A stretch of DNA of 64,000 bases from Pseudactinotalea terrae (GCF_009733845.1 NZ_WNXZ01000007.1:62001-126000), one strand, 5' to 3'; shown: positions 15,859 through 25,208, counted from the first letter of the stretch. Notes: generated from the letters alone by a model not told the origin. A program made the numbers and translations.

Positions 15859-16818
15859 TCAGTAGCCGTGGACCTTGTCGACGATGTTTTGCAGCGGCTG
15901 CCCTGCCACGAAGCGGCGGAGGTTGTCGACGAAGATCTCCACCCCTCGTCGTGCCGTGCCCTGCGTGGTGGCGCCGTTGTGCGGGGTGATGATCGTGTTG
16001 GGCGCGGTCCAGAACGGGCTGTCGCTGGGCAGCGGCTCGACGCCGTGCGCATCGATGCCGGCCCCGGCGATCCAGCCTTCCTGCAGCGCCTGCAGCAGGG
16101 CGTCGTCGGCGGCGATGCCGCCGCGAGAGATGCAGATCCAGTAGGCACTCGACTTCATCGCCCGGAACACGTCGGCGGAGAACGCCCCGGCGGTGCCCGA
16201 GGTGTACGGTGCGGTCACCACCACGAAGTCGCACTCGGCCACGAACTCCGTGAGCTGGTCGGGGCTGTACATCTGGTCGATGCCAGGGACAGACGTCTCA
16301 TGGTTGCGGCGGCACCCGAGCACGCGCATGTGGAAGGCCCTCGCCTTCAGAGCGAGGTCGCTGCCGGAATGCCCCACGCCGTAGATGCCGACTGTCTTGC
16401 CGTTCAGCTCACCGTGGGTGAACCGGTCCCAGGTCTGCGCCCGCTGGCTCGCCATCCACCGCGGCACGTCGCGGTTCAGCATCATCATCAGCAGCATCGA
16501 GTGCTCAGCCAACGGGATCGCCCCGTTGCCGACCGACGAGGTCAGCACCACGTCGCTGGCCACCATCTCGGGCGTCAGATCGTTGTTCGCTCCGGCCGCC
16601 CAGCTGTGCACCCAGCGCAGCCCGGGTGCGGCCGCGAGGTGCTCTCCCGAAACCGTGCCCGCGACGGCGACCGCGGCACCGAGCAGCTCAGCCGCATCCT
16701 TCATACTCGGGACGAAGCGCACCGGCACCTCACCCGCCGCCTCGGTGATCAGCTGGCGGTTCTCTTCGCTCTGCTGCCCGGTGACGAGGATCAGTCCTTG
16801 GGTCTCTTCGTTCGGCAC
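15859..16818 (-). CDS. D-2-hydroxyacid dehydrogenase
   Basis: A 319-residue NAD(P)-dependent dehydrogenase. The Rossmann motif is GIYGVGHSGSD; the catalytic Arg lies in CISRGGIAADD, and the His in ITPHNGATTQ, preceded by GIDAHGVEPLPSDSPFW containing the paired Glu. The length is typical of the glyoxylate/hydroxypyruvate reductase branch. In context it could interconvert hydroxypyruvate or glyoxylate with glycerate or glycolate and feed the neighbouring glycerate kinase. It lies 42 nt after the kinase gene, in the same direction. Confidence 0.88.
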   Translation of the reverse strand: MPNEETQGLILVTGQQSEENRQLITEAAGEVPVRFVPSMKDAAELLGAAVAVAGTVSGEHLAAAPGLRWVHSWAAGANNDLTPEMVASDVVLTSSVGNGAIPLAEHSMLLMMMLNRDVPRWMASQRAQTWDRFTHGELNGKTVGIYGVGHSGSDLALKARAFHMRVLGCRRNHETSVPGIDQMYSPDQLTEFVAECDFVVVTAPYTSGTAGAFSADVFRAMKSSAYWICISRGGIAADDALLQALQEGWIAGAGIDAHGVEPLPSDSPFWTAPNTIITPHNGATTQGTARRGVEIFVDNLRRFVAGQPLQNIVDKVHGY

Positions 16819-16860
16819 TGCGTCTCCTTGTGTTTGTGTGATGGATGAGGCCCGACGGCG

Positions 16861-18090
16861 TCAGCCGGGATCCGTGGTCGCGCCTGCCCTGGCAGGTCGT
16901 GATCCCGGTGCCGCTGCCGCGCCGTTGCGGCCCAGGTCATGCAACGCATGTCGGGTCGCCTCTCGGACCCAGTGCGCGGCGGAGGGCCCGATCGCCTGCT
17001 GCGGTTCGGGCGCGGCGTTTTCCGCGGACGCCCAGGCACGGATGCCGATCTGCTGGAGCTGCTCGTTCGCCATCTCCACCCGGCCCGCCACCACGACCGC
17101 CGGCACGCCGGCCGCGACCGCACGCTCGATCACGCCGAGCGGCGCCTTGCCGCGCAGCGACTGCCGGTCGAACGAGCCTTCACCGGTGATGACCAGGTCC
17201 GCCCACGCCAGGTGGCCGGCCAGTCCGGTCAGCTCGGCGATGAAGTCGATGCCGCTCACGAACTCGGCTCCCAGGACGCCGTGAAGGCCACCCGCCGTGC
17301 CACCTGCGGCGCCGCCCCAGTCGAGGGCGGCGATGTCGCGTCCGGTGGCCCGGTCGATGGCCGCGGCGAGCGAGGCGAGCCCGCGCTCGAGCACCTCCTG
17401 AGTGGCCGGGCTCGCCCCCTTCTGCGTACTGAACATGGCGATCGCGCCCTCGGGGCCCAGCAGCGGGGCCGCGACATCGCAGATGACCGTAAGCGTGACG
17501 CTGCGCAGCCGTGGGTCGAGCGAGCCAAGGTCGACGTCGGCCAGGCGCACCAGGTCGGCGCCGCCGAGCTCCAGCGGTTGCCCCGCGGCATCGAGGAAGC
17601 GGGCACCGAGTGCGCGGAGCAGGCCGGTGCCGCCGTCCGTGCTCGCGGACCCGCCGACCCCGATCACGATTCGCGTCATGCCCCGGTCGAGTGCGGCGCG
17701 GACCAGCTGGCCGGTGCCGAAGGTGTGCGCAGTCCCGGCCGTGGTGTCCGAGGGCTCCAGCAGCTGAAGACCGCTGGCCGCGGAGAGCTCGATGACCGCC
17801 ATCGAGCCGAGCACTGCCCAGCCCGCCGTCACGCTGTCACCCAGCGGGCCCTGCACGGTGGTCGTCACCGCTGTCGCTCCCGCACCCAGGGCCGCATCCA
17901 CGGTGCCCTCGCCACCGTCGGCGACGACGACCTGCCGCACCTGCGCGCCTGGCGCCCAGTCGTGCACACCGGCACTCATGGCCTCGGCGGCCTCCTGCCC
18001 CGTGAGCGTGCCCTTGAACTTGTCGGGCGCCAGCAGCACCCGCGGTCCAGCGGGCACGGCCTCCGGCGTCGAGCTCGTCGCGGCGGACAT
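16861..18090 (-). CDS. glycerate kinase
   Basis: A 409-residue GK-II-type glycerate kinase. Signatures include LLAPDKFKGTLTGQEAAEAM near the N-terminus, VVADGGEGTVDAAL, MTRIVIGVGGSASTDGGTG and VITGEGSFDRQSLRGKAPLG, all in their usual places. It phosphorylates D-glycerate with ATP. The ATG at 18090 overlaps the preceding stop (TGATG); a GTG at 18093 is an alternative start. With the reductase at 20114 it forms the standard tartronate semialdehyde to glycerate to phosphoglycerate route. The final ~25 residues are Ala/Gly/Arg-rich and probably disordered. Confidence 0.93.
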   Translation of the reverse strand: MSAATSSTPEAVPAGPRVLLAPDKFKGTLTGQEAAEAMSAGVHDWAPGAQVRQVVVADGGEGTVDAALGAGATAVTTTVQGPLGDSVTAGWAVLGSMAVIELSAASGLQLLEPSDTTAGTAHTFGTGQLVRAALDRGMTRIVIGVGGSASTDGGTGLLRALGARFLDAAGQPLELGGADLVRLADVDLGSLDPRLRSVTLTVICDVAAPLLGPEGAIAMFSTQKGASPATQEVLERGLASLAAAIDRATGRDIAALDWGGAAGGTAGGLHGVLGAEFVSGIDFIAELTGLAGHLAWADLVITGEGSFDRQSLRGKAPLGVIERAVAAGVPAVVVAGRVEMANEQLQQIGIRAWASAENAAPEPQQAIGPSAAHWVREATRHALHDLGRNGAAAAPGSRPARAGATTDPG

Positions 18091-20117
18091 CACTGCCCGA
18101 CCAGGACCTCGAAGGAGCCGATCTCGGGGAGAGCGAACGAGCCATCGTCGTCCCGTTCGAGATCGACATCTGCCTTCAGCGCGCGAAGCGTCTGCACCTC
18201 GGTGCTCTGGATCCGCAACCGGCGCCCCGCTGGCACGGTGAGGGGATCGCTGAGGCCTTGGTGCCGGCGGCCGCTCACGTTGTTGAGATGAAGGACCAGC
18301 CCTGCGCGCGAGCGGCCCATGATCACCTCGATCTGAGCAGGCAGGTCGGTGTCGATGTCGATGTCATCGGCGAGCAGCATGCGCACCTGCGCCGCCATCT
18401 CTTCGGCGATCGCGCTGAGGCCGAGGTGCCGGTGCGCACGCCCGGGGGTCCAGAACATCGCTGCGCCGCGTCCGGCGCCGTGCTCGACGACGGCGCTCGC
18501 CGGCGTCTCCAGCGGCAGGTGCCCGTAGCACTTCTCGGGCGGGCCGTACGGCGCGCGGGACAGCACGGCACCGGATCGCCGGGCGCCCTCGCGCAGCGTG
18601 GTGACGTGCAGCGCCCCGAGGATGGGGAGCGCCGTGCTGCGGTCCTCGGGATCGGTGAGCACCACGGAGGACCAGGTGGTCTCCGGTGTGTCGAGCACCG
18701 CGAGCCGGGAGGCGGCGGGGCTCGCCGCGAGCTGGCTGGCCCCGGACGCGAAGCCGCTGCTGCCGGTGCCCAGGACCCGGCCGCCGCGCTCCACCCAGCG
18801 GTCGAGCGCCGTCGCGGCTGCCGGGTCGAGCGGTCCGAGATCGGGGAGGATCAGCACGCGGTAGCGCTCGAGCCCTCCGGAGTCCGCGATCTCACCGAGG
18901 CGGCCGAGGTCGAGGGCGTCGAACGGGATGTGGGCGGCGCTCAGCGTCTGCCACCACCCACGGAACTCGTCGGTGGCCTCCTGCTGGCCCGGCAGCGCCT
19001 CACCGTGGCGCCCGCCGGGCGGACTCACGAGCCCGGTGCGGGCCACCGGCGCGAGGTCGTGGTAGACCTCCTCGTGATCGCGGTGGAACCGGGTGACCTC
19101 CGACCCGGCCTCCAGTGACGCGTAGTCGAACTCTTCCGGGACGCCCATGATGTAGGTGGAGGGGATGGCCCCCGTGGCCATCGCCTGCAGCAGGTACTGG
19201 GCGAAGTGGTGCGGGTCTTCGGACACCAGCCGGTAGGGCATGTCGACGAATGCGACGGAGTTGACCAGTACCGGGACGTGGGGGCGGTAGGACCGTGCCA
19301 GACTCACGCGCTCCTGGGTCAGGGCAGGCCACAGCTCGCGGCCGATCGCGTTGTTGGCCTCGTGGAAGACCATGTCCGCAGTCACGCCCATGATCAGCGG
19401 GGCCTGCGGCCGGCGCTCGGCGATGAAGGCCCGCACCCGGGCGAGGAGCTCGTCGATCACGGCGCCCGCGTAGCCGCGCCACTGCTCGTACCCAGGACTG
19501 TCGGGACCGGCGGGCAGCTCGGCGCCCTCGAACGCCGCGGCGTACCCGGTGCGGCACGAGACGCAGTGGCACACGCCGCGGTACGCCTTGTCGTAGTCGA
19601 TCTCGTTGAAGCTCATCCAGTTGAAGAAGAACCCGTCGACCTCGTAGCGAGCGAGCACCTCGTCCAGGACCTCGAAGATCTTGGTCTGGTAGTACCCGGC
19701 GCTCGGGCACACGCTGGTCAGACCCTGGTAGACCTGATGGCGACCGTCCGGTCCGACGAACAGCCACTCGGGGTGCTCCATCGCGACCCGGCGCGCGACC
19801 TTGGAGAAGTCCATCCGGGCGAGCACCCGCACGCCCCGCCGGCTCGCGGCCGCGGTGGCGTCACCGATGAGGTCGCCGCTGGGCCGGTCGGCCAGGCGCG
19901 GGTTCGGGCTCTGGTGGGTGAGCTCAGTGGGGTAGTTGGAGATGATCCCGCCCACGCCGAGCAGCCAGGTGTTGGCGCCGTAGTCGATGATCCGGTCGAG
20001 CACTCTCTCGACGTCGAGCCCGGCGTCGATCTCGCGGATGTTCGTCTGGAACATCCGGAACGGCTTCTGCCACCACATCTGCTCATCGGGTTCGGTGCCC
20101 GCGACGACCGTGGTCAT
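18090..20117 (-). CDS. putative glycoside hydrolase (GHL6-like TIM barrel with trimerisation domain)
   Basis: A 675-residue cytoplasmic protein. Residues 1-360 form a TIM-barrel-like domain of the hypothetical glycosyl hydrolase type (WWQKPFRMFQTNIREIDAGL, FFFNWMSFNEIDYDKAYRGV, CHCVSCRTGYAAAF). The middle (YRVLILPDLGPLDPAAATAL, WVERGGRVLGTGSSG) resembles the glutamine-amidotransferase-like trimerisation domain of GH42 enzymes. A beta-rich C-terminus follows. No signal peptide, so it acts on imported sugar. Two Cys-pair residues (CHCVSC) could bind a metal. The substrate cannot be named. It overlaps genes at both ends by 1-4 nt. Confidence 0.8.
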   Translation of the reverse strand: MTTVVAGTEPDEQMWWQKPFRMFQTNIREIDAGLDVERVLDRIIDYGANTWLLGVGGIISNYPTELTHQSPNPRLADRPSGDLIGDATAAASRRGVRVLARMDFSKVARRVAMEHPEWLFVGPDGRHQVYQGLTSVCPSAGYYQTKIFEVLDEVLARYEVDGFFFNWMSFNEIDYDKAYRGVCHCVSCRTGYAAAFEGAELPAGPDSPGYEQWRGYAGAVIDELLARVRAFIAERRPQAPLIMGVTADMVFHEANNAIGRELWPALTQERVSLARSYRPHVPVLVNSVAFVDMPYRLVSEDPHHFAQYLLQAMATGAIPSTYIMGVPEEFDYASLEAGSEVTRFHRDHEEVYHDLAPVARTGLVSPPGGRHGEALPGQQEATDEFRGWWQTLSAAHIPFDALDLGRLGEIADSGGLERYRVLILPDLGPLDPAAATALDRWVERGGRVLGTGSSGFASGASQLAASPAASRLAVLDTPETTWSSVVLTDPEDRSTALPILGALHVTTLREGARRSGAVLSRAPYGPPEKCYGHLPLETPASAVVEHGAGRGAAMFWTPGRAHRHLGLSAIAEEMAAQVRMLLADDIDIDTDLPAQIEVIMGRSRAGLVLHLNNVSGRRHQGLSDPLTVPAGRRLRIQSTEVQTLRALKADVDLERDDDGSFALPEIGSFEVLVGQ

Positions 20118-21010
20118 CGGTCGGCTCCCGCTGCGTGCTCGCCGTTGAGGTCGAGCAGGAGCTGTAGCAGCGCCGAGTGGTCGAGGTCCTCGTAGCCGCG
20201 CCGCCGCGCGGCCCGCACGAGCGCCGTGACGGCCGCCGTCAGCGGGAGGGCGAGGCCCTGCTCCTTGCTGGCGTCGTCAACGATGCCGAGGTCCTTGTCG
20301 TGCAGCGCGATCCGGAAGCCGGGGGCGAACTCGCGATTCACCATCGCTGCGCGCTTGCGGGTGATCACCGTGCTACCGGCGAGCCCGCCGCCCAGCACGT
20401 CGAGCGCGGTCTCCGGCTCGACACCGTGGGCGTCGAGGAACACCAGCGCCTCGGCGAGCATCTGGATGTGCCCGGCGACCATGAGCTGGTTGGCCGCCTT
20501 CACCACCTGCCCGGACCCGGCCGGTCCGACCAGCTCGATGGTGGATCCCACGACGTCGAAGAGGGGCTTGGCGGCGTCGAACGCCTCCTGGTCGCCGCCG
20601 ACCATGATCGACAGGACACCCTCGACGGCGCCGGCTTCACCACCACTGACCGGCGCGTCCAGGCACCGGACCTCGGCGGCGGCCGCGCTCTCGTGCACGG
20701 TCAGCGCCTCGGCCGGACTGATCGTGGAGTGGTCGATGAGCAGCGCGCCGGGAGCGAGGTGGCTGATCGCGCCGCCTTCGCCAAGCAGGACCTCGTGCAC
20801 AACGGGACCATCCGGGAGCATCGTGATGAGGACATCGCAACCGCTGGCGGCTTCCGCGACCGAGCCGACAACCGTGCCGCCCGTCTCCGCTGCTCGAGCA
20901 CGGGCTCGATCACTCGCTCCGTACACCCGCACGTCATTCCCCGCGGTGACCAGGTTGCGCACCATCGGCGCACCCATGATGCCTGGACCGATGAATCCGA
21001 TGGCTGTCAT
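20114..21010 (-). CDS. 2-hydroxy-3-oxopropionate (tartronate semialdehyde) reductase
   Basis: A 298-residue beta-hydroxyacid dehydrogenase. The N-terminal Rossmann motif is GFIGPGIMGAPM; the substrate motif DAPVSGGEAGAVEGVLSIMV and the catalytic-Lys helix GQVVKAANQLMVAG follow, then HDKDLGIVDD. The whole pattern matches GarR/GlxR. It reduces tartronate semialdehyde to D-glycerate with NAD(P)H. Start at ATG 21010. It is the first gene of the operon, overlaps the hydrolase gene by 4 nt and diverges from a GntR regulator. Confidence 0.9.
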   Translation of the reverse strand: MTAIGFIGPGIMGAPMVRNLVTAGNDVRVYGASDRARARAAETGGTVVGSVAEAASGCDVLITMLPDGPVVHEVLLGEGGAISHLAPGALLIDHSTISPAEALTVHESAAAAEVRCLDAPVSGGEAGAVEGVLSIMVGGDQEAFDAAKPLFDVVGSTIELVGPAGSGQVVKAANQLMVAGHIQMLAEALVFLDAHGVEPETALDVLGGGLAGSTVITRKRAAMVNREFAPGFRIALHDKDLGIVDDASKEQGLALPLTAAVTALVRAARRRGYEDLDHSALLQLLLDLNGEHAAGADR

Positions 21011-21032
21011 AGACCTTGGGCTCCTTCGCCTT

Positions 21033-21046
21033 GTCGTATGTACGAC
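21033..21046. promoter_or_regulatory. candidate GntR operator between glxR-like gene and regulator
   Basis: GTCGTATGTACGAC is a perfect inverted repeat (arms GTCGTA/TACGAC) in the 104-nt divergent region. A second GntR/FCD-like element, TTGTATGACATT, lies nearby at about 21080-21091. Both lie where the regulator at 21115 would control the minus-strand operon and itself. Confidence 0.5.
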
Positions 21047-21114
21047 CGTAGGGCACGAACCTATGAGCGTCAAGAACTCTTGTATGACATTCCGAAGCCG
21101 CTTAGCATCAGCAC

Positions 21115-21780
21115 ATGGCAGACCATGAGCTCCAGACCCGTTCGGTCGTGGACGCAGTCGAGGAAGAGCTGCGGAACCAGCTTCTCCGCGGCGAGGTCGA
21201 TGCCGGTGACGGTGTGACCGAGGTGGGCGTTGCTGCGCGGTTCAAGATCGGCCGACCCACCGCCAAGGCCGCTCTCGATCGACTGGTTAACGACGGGATA
21301 TTGACGCGGAACGGCCGTCGAGGCCTGATCGTGCGGGTGCTCTCTGCCCACGACATCGGTGAGCTGTACGAGTCTCGGATCGTCCTCGAGAGTCACGTGG
21401 CCAGCTCCCTGGCGACTCGCCGAGACGTCCCAGAGACGGCGACCCTCCAGAACGACCTCCTGCGCCTTGCGGCCACCCGCAACGACGCCAGCGTCGTCGT
21501 CGCCTCCGACGTCCAGCTTCACCACGCGCTAGTGCGCGCGCACGGCAACGAGCGGATCTCCAAGATGCACTCGACGCTCATGGCCGAGGCGCACCTGTGC
21601 ATGGCCCGCGTGCAGGCACGTCAGCTACTTCGCGCCGAGCAGATCGCCGACGAGCACGCCACGATCCTCAGCGCGATCGCCGCCGGCGATCCCGAGTCAG
21701 CCAGGAATCTCACCCGGGCCCATCTTGAGCGAGCCCGTGACAAGCTCCTCGCCACGATGTTCAGCGAGCAGGCTCCTTGA
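21115..21780 (+). CDS. GntR family regulator (FCD subfamily)
   Basis: A 221-residue regulator. Residues 5-75 form the winged helix (VTEVGVAARFKIGRPTAKAA, RLVNDGILTRNGRRGLIV). Residues 85-215 form an all-helical FCD ligand domain with the metal-type His residues (DVQLHHALVRAHGNERI, IADEHATILSAIAAGD). It is divergent from the 21010-12138 carbohydrate operon and probably represses it until a sugar acid binds. Start at ATG 21115. Confidence 0.88.
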   Translation: MADHELQTRSVVDAVEEELRNQLLRGEVDAGDGVTEVGVAARFKIGRPTAKAALDRLVNDGILTRNGRRGLIVRVLSAHDIGELYESRIVLESHVASSLATRRDVPETATLQNDLLRLAATRNDASVVVASDVQLHHALVRAHGNERISKMHSTLMAEAHLCMARVQARQLLRAEQIADEHATILSAIAAGDPESARNLTRAHLERARDKLLATMFSEQAP

Positions 21781-21848
21781 GACGAGAGCGACTCCTCGTG
21801 CGACCTGCCCTTGCGACGCACTGCGGCCGGTAGCCGCCTGGAGCGGGC

Positions 21849-23360
21849 TTAGGTCTCGCGCCAGTACCGGGTGAACAGCGCTGGGTCGGGGTCGTACGCC
21901 CACACGGTCCCGGTCGCGCTCATGCCGCTTCTGACGACTGCGCGGTCGGCGAGGCTGTCCCGGATCCGTCGCTCGATCCCGTCAGGGTCGAAACGCGCCA
22001 GCACATCCTCACGGGCGGTGGTGACCGCCTCGGCGAAGCGCGGATCGTTTACCAGATCGTGCAGCTCATCAGGGTCGGTCGCCAGGTCGAACAGCTGCTC
22101 ACCATGGCCGTGCACGTAGGTGTACTTGAGGTCGCCGTCGCGGCGCATCCAGCAGGGGGCGTAGACGCCCTCGGAGTGGTACTCCACGAACACCGGGGCC
22201 GGGCTGGCGGGCTCACCCGCAAGCTCGCTGAGCACGCTTCGCCCATCCGGCCGCACCGCTTCAGCCCCGACCATCTCGCACACCGTGGGCACCAGATCCA
22301 CCAGGGACACCGGCGTCGAGGACGCGGTTCCCTTCGCCGCGACCGGTCCTCCGGCCACGATCAGGGGGATGCGGGCCGACCACTCGTAGAAGGTGCGCTT
22401 CTGCACCATGCCCCGCTCGCCCAGCATGTCACCGTGGTCGCTGGTGAAGATCACCACGGTGTCCTCGCCGTGGCCGGTCTCCTCGAGGACATCGAGCAGC
22501 TCGCCGAGCTTGTCGTCGATGTAGGTCACCAGGGCGTAGTACGCCCGGCGGGTACGGTGCACCTCCTCCGGGTCGGTGAGGTCGACGCCGTCGACACCGT
22601 GGAGAGTGTCCACCCACTCATCCATCGGGCTGCGCGGCAGGTCGTCGGACGCCGGTACGCGGACCGGGTCGATCGGCGCGTCCTCGTACATGTCCCAGTA
22701 CCGCTGCGGCGCCAGGAACGGCTCGTGCGGGTGGTGATAGGAGGCCACCAGGAAGAACGGCGACCGCTCCGGCTCCGCCGTGGGGACCTGCAACGAGCCG
22801 CGTCGCGACGTCCGCCGCGAGCGCAGGTACTCCATCGCTCGGTAGTGCGTCTCCTCGTCGAACTGGAGCTGCTCGGTCCACTGCACCGGCCCTGCGGTCA
22901 CATAGTCGATGGCGATCGGGGGGCCGTCCGGGTTGCCGGGATGGACGAACCGCCCGACGGCGTCACGATCGGGTGTCCACGCGAGCGTGCTGGGGAACAT
23001 GTCGGTCGTCAGCCGCGCACCGAAACCGTGCACCTGGTCGGCGCCGACGAAGTGCATCTTCCCCGAGAGCGCCGAGTCGTAGCCGACCGTCGAGAGGTAG
23101 TGCGGCAACATCGGGATGTCCGAGGCGATCGGCGCTGCGTTGTCCCACGCCGAGTTCGTGGACGCGTGCCGCCCGGACAGCATCGAGCTGCGCGACGGCG
23201 AGCACACCGGCACCGGGCAGTACGCCGCATCGAACCGGACCCCGCGCGCGGCCAGCCGGTCCAGGTTGGGCGTGCGAACCACCGGGTGCCCGTAGGCACC
23301 CGTCAGCTCGGCGACGAGCTGGTCCGCCACGATCAGCAGGATGTTCGGTCGGTCGGTCAC
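21849..23360 (-). CDS. type I sulfatase, choline-sulfatase-like
   Basis: A 503-residue type I sulfatase. The formylglycine motif CSPSRSSMLSG starts at Cys53; metal ligands are seen in ILLIVADQ and FTSDHGDMLGE. The C-terminal tail (GTVWAYDPDPALFTRYWRE) resembles the Choline_sulf_C extension, so choline-O-sulfate or a related small sulfate ester is a possible substrate. No signal peptide: it acts in the cytoplasm on imported substrate and needs a formylglycine-generating enzyme, which is not in this window. It overlaps the isomerase gene (ATGA). Last gene of the operon. Confidence 0.9.
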   Translation of the reverse strand: MTDRPNILLIVADQLVAELTGAYGHPVVRTPNLDRLAARGVRFDAAYCPVPVCSPSRSSMLSGRHASTNSAWDNAAPIASDIPMLPHYLSTVGYDSALSGKMHFVGADQVHGFGARLTTDMFPSTLAWTPDRDAVGRFVHPGNPDGPPIAIDYVTAGPVQWTEQLQFDEETHYRAMEYLRSRRTSRRGSLQVPTAEPERSPFFLVASYHHPHEPFLAPQRYWDMYEDAPIDPVRVPASDDLPRSPMDEWVDTLHGVDGVDLTDPEEVHRTRRAYYALVTYIDDKLGELLDVLEETGHGEDTVVIFTSDHGDMLGERGMVQKRTFYEWSARIPLIVAGGPVAAKGTASSTPVSLVDLVPTVCEMVGAEAVRPDGRSVLSELAGEPASPAPVFVEYHSEGVYAPCWMRRDGDLKYTYVHGHGEQLFDLATDPDELHDLVNDPRFAEAVTTAREDVLARFDPDGIERRIRDSLADRAVVRSGMSATGTVWAYDPDPALFTRYWRET

Positions 23361-24202
23361 AGAGCTGCTCCGGTGAGGTCGATCGCGGTCATGATGTCGT
23401 TGAGCTGTACGGCGGCCGTGTGCACGCCGGTCGCGGCGACACCGTCGTTCGCGACGTCGCCGATGACCTCGACCACCAGAGGTGTGGTCGGCTTGCGCCC
23501 GAGCAGCTCGCGGGTGAACTCGACGACGTCGAACGGGCCGTCGAGCGGGAACGTACGGTCGCGGTAGCCCAGCAGGTCCTCGAGCGGCCGCCCGTTGGAG
23601 TTCGAGAGCTGGGCCGCCACGACCGGGACCGCATCCAGCAGCGCGAGGTCGGTGACCGCGTGCCCGGCGCGGAAGAAGTGGAAGGAGTCGAGCAGCACCC
23701 CGGCGACATCGCCGTCGAGGCTCGACACGACCGGGACGAGCTCCTCGAGTCGCCTCACCACGGGGTGGTGACCGATCGACTCGACCGCCAGCCGGAGGCC
23801 GTGCTGGCGGGCGATCGGCGTCGCGGCCAGCAGGCCTCGCCGTACCGACTCAGCGTCACCGCTCGGCTCCATGAACGGCATCACGAAGTAGGCCGCTCCG
23901 GCCTCGGCGGCCCGCCTCATCTCGAGCTCCAACGCCCGCCCGAGTGCGTCGTCCCACCGCCAGTGCCATGAGTGCAGGTCGCGCGTCGGGGACACGCCTA
24001 GCAGCCTGATCCCGCGCTCGCGGAGCTGCTGCGCCAGGCCAGCCTCCGAGGCCAGCAGCTCGCCGGTGATCTCGACGGCGTCGAGCGCCGCACCGGCGAC
24101 CGCCTCGACCAGCTGGGCAGCGCTGGCGCCGGGGACGGTCTGAGAGTTCACCGCGAGCACGGGCCGCGGAGCAGGCAAGGGCGGGGTGGTGGCCTCAGTC
24201 AT
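23357..24202 (-). CDS. TIM-barrel sugar isomerase/epimerase-like protein
   Basis: A 281-residue AP-endonuclease-2-like TIM barrel of the sugar phosphate isomerase/epimerase class. Stretches such as DAVEITGELLASEAGLAQQL, AGAAYFVMPFMEP, LAVESIGHHPVV, VAGVLLDSFHFFRAG and LVVEVIGD supply Glu, Asp and His residues at strand ends, the metal-site pattern of xylose-isomerase-like barrels. Its place between a sulfatase and a sulfonate/nitrate-type importer is odd; it may process the carbon skeleton released after desulfation. The ATG at 24202 overlaps the upstream stop by 8 nt. Confidence 0.8.
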   Translation of the reverse strand: MTEATTPPLPAPRPVLAVNSQTVPGASAAQLVEAVAGAALDAVEITGELLASEAGLAQQLRERGIRLLGVSPTRDLHSWHWRWDDALGRALELEMRRAAEAGAAYFVMPFMEPSGDAESVRRGLLAATPIARQHGLRLAVESIGHHPVVRRLEELVPVVSSLDGDVAGVLLDSFHFFRAGHAVTDLALLDAVPVVAAQLSNSNGRPLEDLLGYRDRTFPLDGPFDVVEFTRELLGRKPTTPLVVEVIGDVANDGVAATGVHTAAVQLNDIMTAIDLTGAAL

Positions 24203-25208
24203 CGAGGACGTCGGCGAAGGTGGTGGTGTCGACGTAGTCGGCCGGCTCCAGGTCAGCCCCCTCGAGAGCACCGATCTGCTCGAACGTGGACTGCATCGTC
24301 TCGATCCAACCCAGCACCGTGCCGTCGGCGTAGAAGGTCGCCCACTCCTCGTTGCTGTACGCCTCGGTCTTGCCGTAGAGGTTGTGGCACTGCTCGGCGT
24401 CCATGTTCTCTTCGATCCGGGGGCAGAAGACGTCCAGCGCTGCCTCGGGGTCGGCCACGATGTCGGCGTTGGCACCCTGCCACGCGCGCACCATGCCCTG
24501 CACGAGATCCATGTGGTTGTCGTAGAAGTCGTTCGAGGCGACCCAGCCGCCCGAGATCGGGGCGTCGAGGTCCGCAGCGGTGGCCACCAGCACTGCCTCC
24601 GGCATGTTCTCCTCGACCTGGCTGTCGAAGGGCGCCCACAGCGAGGCGACCTCCACACCGCCGGTGACGAACGTGTTCGTCACCGCGGGCATCTCGAGAT
24701 TGACCACCTCCACGTCGGCGCGGGTGAGGCCGGCCTTGTCGAGCGCGACCTGCAGCACCACATCCGAGGCGGTGCCCGAGGTGGTCGCGATCGTTGCCCC
24801 CGCGAGGTCGTCGATCGAGGTGATGCCGGACTCGGGCGAGGCCCAGATCTGGTGGATGTCGACCTGCTGGTTGTTCAGCACGATCACGTGGCCCTGCCCC
24901 TTCGCGGGAAAGTTCGCGACCACAGCACCCATCACACCGACGTCGAGGGAGCCTCCCGTGAGCGCCTGCGAGAGCGTGATCCCGGTCTGGAACGACGTGA
25001 CCTCGAGCTCGATGCCCTGCTCCTCGAAGTAGCCGGCCTCGTCGGCCACGAACAGCTGGGCGATGTCGTGCGCGCCGGGGATGTACCCGACGCGGACCGT
25101 CGTCAGCCCCTCGCCGTCGGTGGCACCGCCACCTCCGTCCGCGCAGGCGACGAGCGTGGTGGCGAGCAGAGCGGCGGCAGTGGCCGTCGCCAGGCGCTTG
25201 AGAGACAT
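24195..25208 (-). CDS. NitT/TauT-type ABC substrate-binding lipoprotein
   Basis: A 337-residue binding protein with a Sec-type lipoprotein signal (lipobox LVAC, Cys22) and an NMT1/SsuA-like fold: VRVGYIPGAHDIAQLFVADE, FEEQGIELEV, SLDVGVMGAVVANFPA. The start at ATG 25208 is supported by GGAGGA upstream. In this family ligands include taurine, alkanesulfonates, nitrate, thiamine precursors and aromatic sulfonates; the linked sulfatase argues for an organosulfur compound (inference). The matching ATPase lies 26 nt upstream. Confidence 0.9.
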   Translation of the reverse strand: MSLKRLATATAAALLATTLVACADGGGGATDGEGLTTVRVGYIPGAHDIAQLFVADEAGYFEEQGIELEVTSFQTGITLSQALTGGSLDVGVMGAVVANFPAKGQGHVIVLNNQQVDIHQIWASPESGITSIDDLAGATIATTSGTASDVVLQVALDKAGLTRADVEVVNLEMPAVTNTFVTGGVEVASLWAPFDSQVEENMPEAVLVATAADLDAPISGGWVASNDFYDNHMDLVQGMVRAWQGANADIVADPEAALDVFCPRIEENMDAEQCHNLYGKTEAYSNEEWATFYADGTVLGWIETMQSTFEQIGALEGADLEPADYVDTTTFADVLDD

